Shown here piece by piece: positions 46,601 through 60,189 of a DNA stretch of 64,000 bases (positions are counted from its first letter, which is position 1; each line of letters opens with the position of its first letter). A program made the position numbers and the translations under genes. The stretch is from Erodium maritimum (Eukaryota; Streptophyta; Magnoliopsida; Geraniales; Geraniaceae): the NCBI GenBank assembly GCA_963921825.1, contig OY997589.1, positions 22,093,482 through 22,157,481 on the forward strand, given 5' to 3'. The notes beneath the pieces are model-generated. The model searched no databases. It was not told where the DNA came from and worked only from the letters and a program-made list of their open reading frames with translations.

Positions 46601-49600
46601 TGCAACACATATCATATGGTCCTATTTGAATATCTGATTTGGACCGATCTAACTTCGAGTTCACACTCATAGTTAAAAACATGAATAGGTCCGACACATC
46701 TTTTACCCGTTTTGGACCGATGGAAATATGAGGACATGCTCTTATTTGAAAACCATATTAGGTCCAACGCGATTACTCGATTAGAATCGAAGAAACAAAG
46801 ATCACATGATCCTACATGAATACCCGATTAGAACCGATGCAACACAGGTCATATGTTCCTATTTGAATAACTGATTTGGACCGATCTAACTTCGAGTACA
46901 CACTCTTAGTTAAAAACATGAATAGGTCCGACACATCTTTTACCCATTTCGGACCGATGCAAAGATGAGCACATGCTCTTATTTGAAAACCATATTAGGT
47001 CCAACGCGATTACTCGATTAGAATCGAAGAAACAAAGATCACATGATCCTATATGAATACCCGATTAGAACCGATGCAACACAGATCATATGCTCCTATT
47101 TAATTAACTGATTTGGACCGATCTAACTTCGAGTACACACTCTTAGTTAAAAACATGAATAGGTCCGACACATCTTTTACCCGTTTTTGACCGATGCAAA
47201 TATGAGCACATGCTCTTATTTGAAAACCATATTAGGTCCAACGCGATTACTCGATTAGAATCAAAGAAACAAAGATCGTATGATCCTATGTGAATACCGG
47301 ATTAGAACAGATGCAACACATGTCATATGCACCTATTTGAATAACTTATTTGGACCGATGTAACTTCGAGTACATACTCTTAGTTAAAACCATGAATAGG
47401 TCCGACGCATCTTTTACCCGTTTAAGACCGATGCAAATATGAGCACATGCTCTTATTTGAAAACGAAATTAGATCCAACGCGATTACTCGATTAGAATCA
47501 AAGAAACAAAGATCGTATGATCCTATATGAATACCCGATTAGAACCGATGCAACACAAATCATATGCTTCTATGATCCTATATGAATACCCGATTAGAAC
47601 CGATGCAATACAGATCATATGCTCCTATCTGAATGTCTGATTTTGACCGATCAAACTTCGAGTACACACTCTTAGTTAAAAACATGAATAGGTCCGACAC
47701 ATCTTTTAACCGTTTTGGACCGATGCAAATATGAGGACATTCTCTTATTTGAAAACCAAATTAGGTCAAATGCGATTACTCGATTAGAATAGAAGAAACA
47801 AAGATCGTATTATTCTATATGAATACCCTTATACGAACCGATGCATCACAAATCATATGCTCCTATTTGAATGTCTGATTTGGACCGATCTAACTTCGAG
47901 TACACACTCTTAGTTAAAAACATGAATAGGTCCGACGCATCTTTTACCCGTTTAAGACCGATGCAAATATGAGCACATGCTCTTATTTGAAAACGAAATT
48001 AGATCCAACGCGATTACTCGATTAGAATCAAAGAAACAAAGATCGTATGATCCTATATGAATACCCGATTAGAACCGATGCAACACAAATCATATGCTTC
48101 TATGATCCTATATGAATACCCGATTAGAACCGATGCAACACAGATCATATGCTCCTATCTGAATGTCTGATTTTGACCGATCAAACTTCGAGTACACACT
48201 CTTAGTTAAAATCATGAATTTGTCCGACACATCTTTTACCCGTTTTGGACCGATGCAAATCTGAGCACATGCTCTTATTCAAAAACCAAATTAGGTCCAG
48301 CGCGATTACTCGATTAGAATCGAAGAAACAAAGATCATATGATCCTATATAAATACCCGATTAGAACCGATGCAACACATCTCATATGTTCCTTTTTGAA
48401 TATCTGATTTGGACCGATCTAACTCTGAGTACACACTCTTAGTTAAAAACATGAATAGGTCCGACACATCTTTTACCCGTTTAGGACCGATGCTAATATG
48501 AGCACATGCTCGTATTTGAAAACAAAATTAGGTCCAACGCGATTACTCGATTAGAATCGAAGAAACATAGATCACATGATCCTATATGAATACCCGATTA
48601 GAATCGATGCAACACAGGTCATATGCACCTTTTGAATAACTGATTTGGACCGATCTAATTTCGAGTACACACTCTTAGCTAAAAACATGAATAGGTCCGA
48701 CGCATCTTTTACCCGTTTTTGACCGATGCAAATATGAGCACATGCTCTTATTTGAAAACGAAATTAGATCCAACGCGATTACTCGATTAGAATCAAAGAA
48801 ACAAAGATCGTATCATCCTATATGAATACCCGATTAGAACCGATGCAACACAAATCATATGCTTCTATGATCCTATATGAATACCCGATTAGAACCGATG
48901 CAACACAGATCATATGTTCCTATCTGAATGTTTGATTTTGACCGATCTAACTTCGAGTACACACTCTTAGTTAAAATCTTGAATAGGTCCGACACATCTT
49001 TTACTCGTTTTGGACCGATGCAAATATGAGGACATGCTCTTATTTGAAAACCAAATTAGGTCCAACGCGATTGCTCGATTAGAATCAAAGAAACAAAGAT
49101 CATATGATCCTATATGAATACCCGATTAGAACTGATGCAACACAGATCATATGCTCCTATTTGAATGTCTGATTTTGACCGATCTAACTTCGAGTACACA
49201 ATCATAGTTAAAAACATGAATAGGCCGACACATCTTTTACCCGTTTTGGGCCGAAGCAAATATTAGCACGTGCTCTTATTTGAAAACCAAATTAGGTCCA
49301 ACGCGATTACTCGATTAGAGTCGATGCAACACAGGTCATATGCACCTTTTGAATAACTGATTTGGACCAATCTAATTTCGAGTACACACTCTTAGCTAAA
49401 AACGTGAATAGGTCCGACGCATCTTTTACCCGTTTTTGACCGATGCAAATATGAGCACATGCTCTTATTTGAAAACCAAATTAGGTCCAACGCGATTACT
49501 CGATTAGAATCGATGCAACACAGTTCATATGCACCTTTTGAATAACTGATTTGGACCGATCTAATTTCAAGTACACACTCTTAGCTAAAAACATGAATAG

Positions 49601-52259
49601 GTCCGACGCATCTTTTACCCGTTTTTGACCGATGCAAATATGAGCACATGCTCTTATTTGAAAACGAAATTAGATCCAACACGATTACTCGATTAGAATC
49701 AAAGAAACAAAGATCGTATGATCCTATATGAATACCCGATTAGAACCGATGCAACACAAATCATATGCTTCTATGATCCTATATGAATACCCGATTAGAA
49801 CCGATGCAACACAGATCATATGATCATACGATCTAACTATGGGCACACACTCTTAATTGAATACTCTTAATTGAAACCAAATTAGGTCCAACGCGATTCC
49901 TCGATTAGAATCGAAGAAACAAAGATCGTATTATTCTATATGAATATCCTTATACGAACCGATGCAACACAAATCATATGCTCCTATTTGAATGTCTGAT
50001 TTGGACCGATCTAACTTCGAGTAGACACTCTTAGTTAAAAACATGAATAGGTCCGACACATCTTTTACCCGTTTTGGACCGAAGTAAATATGGCACATGC
50101 TCTTATTTGAAAACCAAATTAGGTCCAACGTGATTACTCGATTAGAATCGGAAAAACAAAGATCATATGATCCTATATGAATACCCGATTAGAACCAATG
50201 CAACACAAATCATATGCTACTATATGAATGTCTGATTTGGACCGATATAACTTCGAGTACACACTCTTAGTTTAAAAGATGAATAGGTCCGACACATCTT
50301 TTACTCGTTTTGGACCGATGCAAATATGAGCACATGCTCTTATTTGAAAACCAAATTAGGTCTAACGCGATTACTCGATTAGAATCAAAGAAACAAAGAT
50401 CGTATGATCCTATATGAATACCCGATTAGAACCGATGCAACACAGGTCATAAGCACCTATTTGAATAACTAATTTGGACCGATCTAACTTCGAGTACACA
50501 CTCTTAGTTAAAAACATAAATAGGTCCGACACATCTTTTACTCGTTTCGGACCGATGCATATATGAGCACATGCTCTTATTTGAAAACCAAATTAGGTCC
50601 AACGCGATTACTCAATTAGAATCGAAGAAACAAAGATCATATGATCCTATATGAATACCCAATTAGAATTGATGCAACACCGATCATATGCTCCTATTTG
50701 AATGTCTGATTTGGACCGATCTAACTTCGAGTACACACTTAGAGTTTAAAATATGAATAGGCTAACACATCTTTTACCCGTTTTGGACCGATGCAAATAT
50801 GAGCACATGCTCTTATTTGAAAACCAGATTAGGTCCAACGCGATTACTCGATTAGAATCATAGAAACAAAGATCATATGATCCTATATGAATACCCGATT
50901 AGAACCGATGCAACACAGATCATATGTTCCTATTTGAATGTCTGATTTCGACCGATCTAACTTCGAGTACACACTCTTAGTTAAAAACATGAATAGGTCC
51001 GACACATCTTTTATCCGTTTTGGACCGATGCAAATATGAGCACATGCTCTTATTTGAAAACCAAATTAGGTCCAACGCGATTACTCGATTAGAATCAAAG
51101 AAATAAAGATCGTATGATCCTATATGAATAGCCGATTAGAACAGATGAAACACAGGTCATATGCACCTATTTGAATAACTGATTTGGACCGATCTAACTT
51201 CGAGTACACACTCTTAGTTAAAAACATGAATAGGTCCGACGCATCTTTTACCCGTTTAAGACCGATGCAAATATGAGCACATGCTCTTATTTGAAAACGA
51301 AATTAGATCCAACGCGATTACTCGATTAGAATCAAAGATCGTATGATCCTATATGAATACCCGATTAGAACCGATGCAACACAAATCCTATGCTTCTATG
51401 ATCCTATATGAATACCCGATTAGAACCGATGCAACACAGATCATATATTCCTATCTGAATGTCTGATTTTGACCGATCTAACTTCGAGTACACACTCTTA
51501 GTTAAAAACATGAATTTGTCCGACACATCTTTTACCCGTTTTGGACCGATGCAAATATGAGCACATGCTCTTATTCAAAAACCAAATTAGGTCCAGCGCG
51601 ATTACTCGATTAGAATCGAAGAAACAAAGATCGTATGATTCTATATGAATACCCGATTAGAACTGATGCAACACATATCATATGCTGCTATTTGAATGTC
51701 TGATTTGGACTGATCTAACTTCGAGTACAGACATTTAGTTAAAAACATGAATAGGCTGACACATCTTTTACCCGTTTTGGACCGATGCAAATATGAGCAC
51801 ATGCTCTTATTTGCAAACCAAATTAGGTCCAACGCGATTACTCGATTAGAATCAAAGAAACAAAGATCGTATGATCCTATATAAATACCCGATTAGTACC
51901 GATGCAACACAGATCATATGCTCCTATTTGAATGTTTGATTTGGACCGATCTAACTTCGAGTACACACTCTTAGTTAAAAACATGAATAGGTCCGACACA
52001 TCTTTTACCCGTTTTGGACCGATGCAAATATGAGCACATGCTCTTATTTGAAAACCAAATTTGGTCCAACGCGATTACTCGATTAGAATCAAATAAACGA
52101 AGTTCGTATGATCCTATATGAATACCCGAATAGAACCGATGCAACACAGGTCATATGCTCCTATTTGAATGCCTGATTTGGACCGATCTAACTTCGAGTA
52201 CACACTCTTAGTTAAAAACATGAATAGGTCCGACACATCTTTTACCCGTTTTCGACCGA

Positions 52260-54286
52260 TGCAACTATCAACTAACGTTCTTAGTTGAAAGCCAGATTAG
52301 GTCCAACGCGAGTACTCGATTAGAATTGATGCAACAAAGATCATATGATACTACATGAATACCCGATTAGAACAGAAGCAACACATATCATATGGTCCTT
52401 TAATACCCGATTTGGATCAATCTAACCATGAGCACACGCTCTCAGTTGAAAACCAGGTTAGGTCCAACGCGAGTATCCAATTACAATTGAAGCAACAAAG
52501 ATCATATGATCCTACATGAATAACCGATTAGAACCGAAGCAACACAGATCCTATGCCCTACTTGAATAACCGATTTGGATCGATTTAACTATGAGCACAC
52601 ACTCTTAGTTGAAAACCTTAATAAGTCTGACACATCATTTACCCGTTTTGGACCGATGCAAATATGAGCACATGCTCTTATTTGAATACCAAATTAGGTC
52701 TAAAGCGATTACTCGATTAGAATCGAAGAAAAAAATTGAATAGCCGATTTGGATCGATTTAACTATGAGCACACACTCTTAGTTGAAAACCTTAATATGT
52801 CCGACACATCATTTACCCGTTTTGGACCGATGCAAATATGAGCACATGCTTTTATTTGAATACCAAATTAGGTCCAAAGCGATTACTCGATTAGAATCGA
52901 AGAAACAAAGATCATATGATCCTATATGAATACCTGATTAGAACCGATGCAACACAGATCATATGCTACTATTTGAATAACTGATTTGGACCGATCTAAC
53001 TATTAGTACACACTCTTAGTTAAAAACATGAATAGGTCCTACACATCTTTTACTCGTTTTTGACCGATGCAACTATCAACTAACGTTCTTAGTTGAAAAC
53101 CAGATTAGGTCCAATGCGAGTACTCGATTAGATTCAATGCAACAAAGATCATATGATACTACATGAATACCCGATTAGAACAAAAGCAACACATATCATA
53201 TGCTCCTACTTTAATACCCGATTTGGACCGATCTAACTATGAGCACACGCTTTTAGTTAAAAACTTGAATAGGTCCGACACATCTCTTACTCGTTTTCGA
53301 CCGATTCAGCTATCAACACACGTTCTTAGTTGAAAACCAGATTAGGTTCAAGGCGAGTACTCGATTAGAATCGAATCCACAAAGATCATATGATACTACA
53401 TGAATACCCGATTAGAACAGAAGCAGCACAGAACATATGCTCCCACTTTAATACCGGATTTGGACCGATCTAACTATGAGCACACGCTCTTTGTTTGAAA
53501 CTTGATTACGTTCGACACAAATCGTAGTTGAATATCCGTTTTGGACCGATGCAAGTATGAGCATACACTCTTAGTTGAAAACCAGGTTAGGTCAAACACG
53601 GGTATTAAATTACAATTGAAGCAACAAATATCATATGATCTTAACTGAATACATGATTAGGACCGAAGCAACACAGATCATATGCTCCTGAATAACCGAT
53701 TTGGACCGATTTAACTATGAGCACACACTCTTAGTTGAAAATCTGAATTCGTCCGACACAAATCTTAATTGAATACCCGTTTTGGACCGATGCAACTATG
53801 AGCACACGCTCTTAGTTGAAAACCAGGTTAGGTCCAACGCGAGTATTCAATTACAATTGAAGCAACAAAGATCATATGATCCTACATGAATAAGTGATTA
53901 GAACCGAAGCAACACATATCATATGCTCCTACTTGAATAATCGGTTTGGACCGATTTAACTATGAGCACACTCTTAGTTGAAAACCTTAATAGGTCCGAC
54001 GCAATTCTTAATTGAATACTCGTTTTGGACCGATACTACTATGAGCACATGCTTTTAGTTATAAACTTGAATAGGTCCGACACATCTCTTACCCGTTTTG
54101 GTCCAATGCAACTATCAACACACGTTCTTAGTTGAAAACCAAATTAGGATGAAGGCGAGTACTAGATTAGAATCGAAGCCTCAAAGATCACCTCATACTA
54201 CATGAATACACGATTAGAACAGAAGCAAAACACATCATACGCTCCCATTTTAATTCCGGATTTGGACCGATCTAACTATGAGCACA
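52260..54286. repeat. Degenerate right edge of the satellite array
   Basis: Monomers here are a divergent subfamily (gcaactatcaacacacgttc, acatgaatacccgattagaa, ctcctactttaatacccg) with deletions and irregular spacing. This is the usual sign of an array edge no longer homogenised. Confidence 0.85.
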
Positions 54287-54383
54287 CGGGTTCAACAACC
54301 CCACGGGCACTCATGACCATCCAAGACACACCAAAAGTAACTCACGGGCTCCACAACCCCACGGCCACTCACGGCCTCCCAAG
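54287..54383. repeat. Fragment of a gypsy LTR internal minisatellite
   Basis: It shares caaccccacgggcactca and neighbouring phrases with 60484-60580, inside the solo LTR at 59619-62590. It is a 97-bp leftover between the satellite and the next LTR. Confidence 0.7.
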
Positions 54384-55056
54384 TGTCACGGGACCACAAG
54401 ACCACCCTCTTGGATCCGTGCGGCTCGCCTCCTTACACAAGTCTTTCCCTAGACTTTGTAAGCCAAAGCGATCAGCCTTCAACGTTGCGGAAGCGTTTTA
54501 GTAATGAGCCACGAACAAGCAACAAAAGAAAGGTAGAAGACAAGAAGATTGGTGCTCAAGAGGGAGCGATTTTCTGATTGTATTATGAGTGAAAGTACAA
54601 AAGGTGTAAGTGTGTTTACAAGGCTAATGAGCCCTCTATATATACTAGTACAAGAGATCTAAATATGGAAACAAGAATAAATGAAATGCCTTTAATGCAT
54701 TGTTTCCTTGGTCAAAGACTATCCCTTGATCCTTGCCAAGTCTTGTAACTCCCATTGACCCTTGATTCTTGCTCCTTGTCTCTACCATCTAGAAGGGCAC
54801 CAATCATGGCCATGTCTAGGTTCGTTGCACCTTGACCATGCCAACCGATTAGCCCCTCTTCTCGGCCCAAACCAGCTCCGCCCATGCCTCGGGCCATCTC
54901 GCCCTCGCCCATGTCTTGGCCCGGTCCGCCCTCGCCCATGTCTCGGCCTGGCCCTTGGCCGGTCTCTCCCTCTCGGCAACCAAATGGGACCGAGCCCACC
55001 TCGTCCCCAAGTGCACGTCACCAGCCCAAAGAAGGGTCTTCACCTGGTCCGTGACA
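54384..55056 (-). repeat. Gypsy 3' LTR (673 bp, minus strand)
   Basis: It starts TGTCACGGGACC and ends GGTCCGTGACA. On the minus strand a polypurine tract (ggtgggggagga, plus positions 55057-55068) immediately precedes it. A TATA-like element lies at 54637-54644. It belongs to the element whose coding region follows at 55057-56361. Confidence 0.85.
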
Positions 55057-56361
55057 TCCTCCCCCACCAAAATGGAGCATCGCCCCGATGCTCGGCTGCC
55101 CCACGCTCCATGCCTCGGCAGCCCTTGCTTGGTGGTCTTCGTTCCTCAAGACAAAACCCACATTGGTGTTACCCAATGGGCCGTGTCCCCACAAGTCCTC
55201 CCCTAAGGCACTTGCAAGTCCAGCCGTCTCTTCATCTGGAGAAGGTTGGAGCCATGGTATCAACTCCTTGGACAGCCCACAAGGCGGGATGCCTTTGAAC
55301 TCGCCCAAGAGTTTGCCTACCACCTCGGAAGTCCCTCCCTTCTTCTTTACTTCTTGGTCCCCCATGTCGACCCCGAGAAAGGTAGAAGAAGAGTGATACT
55401 TGGAATCAAAATTAGATGAAATCGACTCAAGTATCTTACCTCCATGGTCCTCTTGAATTCGCCCCTTGGTTGTATCTTGGAAGCACGAACTATGGATGTC
55501 ATCTTTAGCATGCCATCCTTTCGCCCCTTCTTGTACACCTTGGCGTCTTTCAAGCTTGTGCTCCCTAGAAGGGTCGTGTAGGTGGTGGTCGTCCATCGCA
55601 TCATCCAATAGCTTGGCCCGATCCAAGGGATCTGCCTTCGCGTAATGCCTACGATGAAGTCCCAACACCACACGCTGCTTCTTGGTTTGCACCTTGGTTG
55701 AGAAGGTCGTGTCCCTCCACAACACCTTGAGCCACTTGACCTTCTTGGTGCGCGGTTTAACCCTGCGGACGACCTTCCCTTTGGTCCCATCCGTCTTGGT
55801 TTCTACCCCACCATCTTGAGGTACAAGTGCATCCGCCTCAACATGTTCCAACAAGTCCCCATGATGGTTCCTTGGTTGCACATTTGAGCTCTTCGCCGGC
55901 ACAAGCTCCTTGACATTATCATCGTCAAGACTTGGTAGTAGCTTCTTGGGCAGCCGACAAGACGGAGTGTCCTTGGGCTCGTCCAAAAGCTCCTCTACCA
56001 AGGTCGGAACTTCCACCGTTGTCCCACCAACCCCGAAGTCTTCAAGAAAGGTAGAAGAAGGAGAGTAATTTAGACATGAATTCAATTGCATAGCTGAAAT
56101 TGTCTTACCCCCTTTGTGTTTCCTTATGAGCGGGATTTGGCACGGCGTCCCCTCCAAGATCCACATCGTTTCTAGGTGAGGGACGACTACACTTTGTATG
56201 CGATCGAGAAAATCCCAACCCATGACAAAGTCATAATCGTCTAGCCTCATCACAAACAAGTCCACCTTTCCACTCCAAGCTCCAATCTTTAGTTGGACGC
56301 CTTGAGCTATGCCCTCCACGGGAGTTGGTTCTTTGTTCACCATCTTCACGCATGAACTTCC
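55018..56361 (-). pseudogene. Gypsy gag-pol derivative: protease end and linker only
   Basis: An open frame enters from the copia junction at 56361 and runs about 447 codons to a stop just inside the LTR. It begins with the end of a retroviral-type aspartic protease (VDLFVMRLDDYDFVMGWDFL). Then come two diverged copies of the protease-RT linker (VEELLDEPKDTPSCRLPKKL and VGKLLGEFKGIPPCGLSKEL) separated by a charged segment. RT, RNase H and integrase are absent, so this looks like an internally deleted, non-autonomous gypsy. The 5' half is off the far side of the copia insertion. That the frame stays open suggests either youth or use in trans. Confidence 0.75.
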
Positions 56362-58049
56362 TGTTGGGTCTCGAGATAGGGTTGGAGATGAACCAACTCG
56401 CAGCGGAAAATCAATGAAAACCAAGAGACAATTAAAACCATGAAACAACTAACAAAGAATGGATTAACAAGAGAAAAATTCAGCACTAGTTCTTACCAAA
56501 ACAAGAACACCGGTTAACGAATGATTGGCTTGAGTCTCCAAGACGCCTACGTATCCACATGGGAATCAAAGCCACGTAGTTCTTCTCTTTGAGGACTCAA
56601 GAACACAAACATGGAGGTGGAAACTAGCCAAACCCGAAATGGCCATGGAAGAGGGAGAGAAAATGTGTTTCCTATTCTTGTCTTGTGTTTGTTATGTTGA
56701 AAAAAGATGACTTAAACATAACAAAACCCATACTTGTCCAACTAAAGGCATGGGACAAGTATGGTGTCAAGTAAGGTGTAAATAGGACAAAGTATGGCAA
56801 GACAAGATTGGGTTAGGTGGTGAATCACCAACACCTTAATCCTTGTCTTGCTTACTTAGTACTAATTAATCAAGACTTGATTAATTAGTTCCATGGGCCT
56901 TGGTTGCATGGGCCTTTCATGGGCCTCTTGGAACATGGCCCGTGGCCATTTCCAACGAGGTCCCGTGATTCGCTCATCGCCTCCATGCCTTCCATACCGG
57001 AAATGTCCAACATTATCCGACGCGATCAATCCCAAGACTCCAAGCCTTGTCTCGATCTGTGAAGTCCTATTCACTTACGGGCACATGACCCAAAACCCAG
57101 TTTTGGTCATGTCCCGAGACAACTTCCTTTTGGCCATTCTCCATAAATGTGTCAATGAGTTTCATCCTCCGGTGTGACCCTTAGGTTTATGCATGTCAAT
57201 AGATCAACGTAAAATCCCATTTTACTTGATCCTATTTAAGTGACAACTAACGAGACTTTAGTATTGCCTGACACTACATAACGAATCGACCCTGTCGATT
57301 CTAACCTTTCCGTCGTCCCTGTCATTATCCTTTTATCTCCGATATCCTGATTGAGATAAGGCATAGAGCCGTCATCCTTATTATTCTCAATCACCGTTCC
57401 TTGATATGTGAGATGACTGAAGATATGATACCCAGTATCATGTGCATGGCCATGCTATTCTTCCAGTCACTCTCGATCAAGTGGCCGAGAACCGATATCT
57501 TTCCCATACCTTAGTATGAGGGATAAATTCCTTAGCCGTCTTTCGTGTCACTCATGTAGCCCGTCCCCAAGCCAATCCTGGCCGTTATGGAAGCCCTGTT
57601 ACGGACAACGTTAGGCTCAGGTCAAACTCAGTTGTTGACTACATAGCGATCACAAAGACTCCTTGGTCTAAGGATACATGACAAGCTACAACACTGAATA
57701 TGTTCATGACTTAATCTATGGCACATATTCAGGGCGGGTCGTCCAATATCATGTCCCACATGATATCTATGATCAGACTCCGGAATCCCATTCCAATGAC
57801 TAACAGAACGTAAGCCATAAAGAGCCATCTTTCATACTAGTCGCTTCTAGTGAAGCTTTGTTGACTAGGGACCCATCGAGTGTGATCTATCTCGATCTAT
57901 GGTTCTATTCGCATGGTGGGCATAGATCAGAGCACACATCGATATATTACTCCAACACATAAGTAATATAAAGCCGCTTTAATTTTATTGCTAACGATGA
58001 TATATACATTTGGACATTTAGGATTGAACTACGGGCACTAAGACTAACA
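56362..58049 (-). repeat. Copia 3' LTR (1,688 bp)
   Basis: On the minus strand it starts TGTTAGTCTTAGTGCCCG and ends CGAGACCCAACA. A purine tract (aaagtgggagat; plus positions 58050-58061) precedes it. Confidence 0.93.
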
Positions 58050-58061
58050 ATCTCCCACTTT

Positions 58062-59613
58062 CCCTAGTTCCAATCTAAACTCCAATATGTCCCCATCGAC
58101 TTTACATGTCTAACATGTTCAGGCAGTGACACTGCCTTAGTCAAAGGGTTGGCTATGTTATCATCTGTTGCAATATCGGTTATCTTCACTTCACCTCAGT
58201 TCAGTATTTATCTGATGAGGTGGATACGCCGCAGTACATGTTTGGATTTGTTATGCGATCTAGGCTTTTAGCTTGCGCAATGGCCCTTGTGTTGTCGCAA
58301 AATGGATTCACCGGACTGGATGGGTTTTTAATTACACCCAGCCCTGCCATGAATTTCCAAATCCGCATAGCCTCCTTAGCTGCCTCTGCAGCATCCATGT
58401 ACTTGGCCTCTGTCGTAGATTCGGCAATGGTATCTTGCTTTACGCTTTCCCAGCTAAAGCTCTGCCATTCAGCGTAAACAGATATCCTGATTGACTTCTA
58501 AAGTCATCTGGATTTGTCTTGGAAAACTAGCGTCTACTCATCCTTCGACGACTAGTTCAGCATCATCTTTCCCCCGGGTTAGAATGATGTCTACTGGTAC
58601 AACATAAGGCTTACGAGACGTCTGGTCTCATACATGTCATGGCATATATGATCGATCCTGCCCCCAGGCGCATAGGATTCTCATCATCCTTTTCAGCTCA
58701 TCAGGTGTCTTAGGACACTGAGTCTTGCTGAGATGAATGCCATGACTAGTGGGTAAGAGTCCTTTCTTTGAATCGAGCATTAAGAACCTACTCAATGCCT
58801 TGTTCACATAGGTTCCTTGACTTAAATCCAAGACCCTCTTGGTGCGATCTCTACATATCTTAATCCTTAAGATATGAGAAGCATCACCTAAGTCCTTTAT
58901 TGAAAAACACTTCCTCAACCAAGCTTTAATCTCGTGCAAGGTTGGGATGTCGTTTTCAATGAGAACCAGAAAGGTAATATTTCTCCCACTAGCCTTCTTA
59001 TAAACGCAAGATTCATCCTCGTTCTTGATTAAGCCAAATCCAATTACAGCTTCATCAAAACGAAGGATCTAACTCCGAGAAGTTCGTTTCAATCCAGAAA
59101 TGGATTTCAACAACTTATAAATCTTTCCTTTATTCTTCGGATCGTCAAAACCTTTGGGCCGAGACATACAAACGTACTCAGTCAAATTTCCATTTAAGAA
59201 AGCGGTTTTGACATCCACTTGCCATATCTCGTAATTATGATACGCAGTTATGTCAAGAAGAATTTGGATCGATTTTGACCATAGCCACTAAGGAGAAGGT
59301 TTCCTCATAGTCAATCCATTGGATCTGCCTATAACCTTTCGCCACCAGTTGAGCTTTGTAGGTCAGAGGGTTGCCGTCCATGTCCATCTTCACCTTGAAG
59401 ATCCATTTGCATCCTATGGTCCTCACACCATTGATGGGATCAACCGGTTCCCAGACTCGGTTGTCCGACATGGATTGCATTTCCTCCCGCATGGCTCCCA
59501 GCCGTAACTCGGAGTTGGGCCCATCCACGACTTCCTGAAAGGTGGCTGGATCATCGTGATCCACCATGACTTCATTGCCACCTCCGGATACCATATCTTG
59601 GAGGTGGAAGATT
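58062..59613 (-). pseudogene. Copia pol remnant: RT and RNase H
   Basis: On the minus strand, RT begins at 59613 with FQEVVDGPNSELRLGAMREE, then IGCKWIFKVKMDMDG, AQLVAKGY and VKTAFLNGN. Where the YVDD catalytic box should be (about 58,940-58,960) the frame reads FLVLIENDIPTL, so the box is missing. RT continues as WLRKCFSIKDLG and ILRIKICRDRTKRVLDLSQG, and RNase H text with VIKNPSSPVNPFCDNTRAI follows at 58201-58398. Frameshifts and stops occur throughout. The enzyme cannot be active. Confidence 0.88.
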
Positions 59614-60189
59614 GATCCTGTCACGCCCCAATTTCAGCGAACCGAAACTAGGGACGCGAACGTTCAAAAAGTTACAAAACTGAAACCTGTTTTCGATAAA
59701 ACACCTAAAAAGTCAGTTTAGTTCCACAAAAGAATAATATTTACATCTCAAAATAAAAGTCCCACACTTGGACAAAACGAGATACACGTCTCTAGACTCA
59801 AACACCCAGCAACCCGCTTCAAGCTCTTCAAGCTTCAGAAGCTCACCTAGTCCAGACTACGAACGGTACCTGTAGGAAAAGCAGCTAGGGGTGAGCGTTC
59901 GCTCACCACCACAGATAACATACTGATTACGGCATAACTAGTAGACAAAGCCGATGACACTAACAACGACTCAAAGACACACACACGACCAGTCTTTTCC
60001 TCAACTGACTCAACACTCGGATACGTTATGTAGACCCCACACTACGATCGACGACCTCCTCCAAAGACACGACTGACAACCACACAATACCAAACAAGAT
60101 CACAAAGGATCGCAAACCGGCTGCTCAGTAACCAATCTCTGTCTCTCGCCCTTTACCGATCATAGACGTGGTCAGGCGGTCGACCTGTC

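Larger units (their letters stand above)
37111..54286. repeat. Satellite array, 237-bp monomer, about 70 units
   Basis: Successive copies of atgaataggtccgac occur at 37111, 37348, 37585, 37822, 38058, 38295 and onward, every 236-238 bp. Copies are usually more than 90 percent alike by eye until about 52,260 and weaker after it. Each monomer contains four related blocks of about 47 bp, two starting with tttggaccgat and two with gattagaa. Each also contains short dyads (tcgattagaatcga, gatcatatgatc). Length variants of about 190 and 292 bp arise by losing or gaining one block. The array has no gene; short frames through it are products of repetition. Its chromosomal role is unknown. Confidence 0.97.

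Noticed and set aside
37111..54286. CRISPR-like direct repeats
   Set aside because: Units are 237 bp, contiguous, without unique spacers, and the genome is a plant.
37111..54286. CENP-B box in the satellite
   Set aside because: I looked for the mammalian 17-base box on both strands of the monomer and found no convincing match.
54762..55298. Pro-rich plus-strand frame of 178 codons
   Set aside because: It is the opposite strand of the gypsy LTR and polypurine-tract region.
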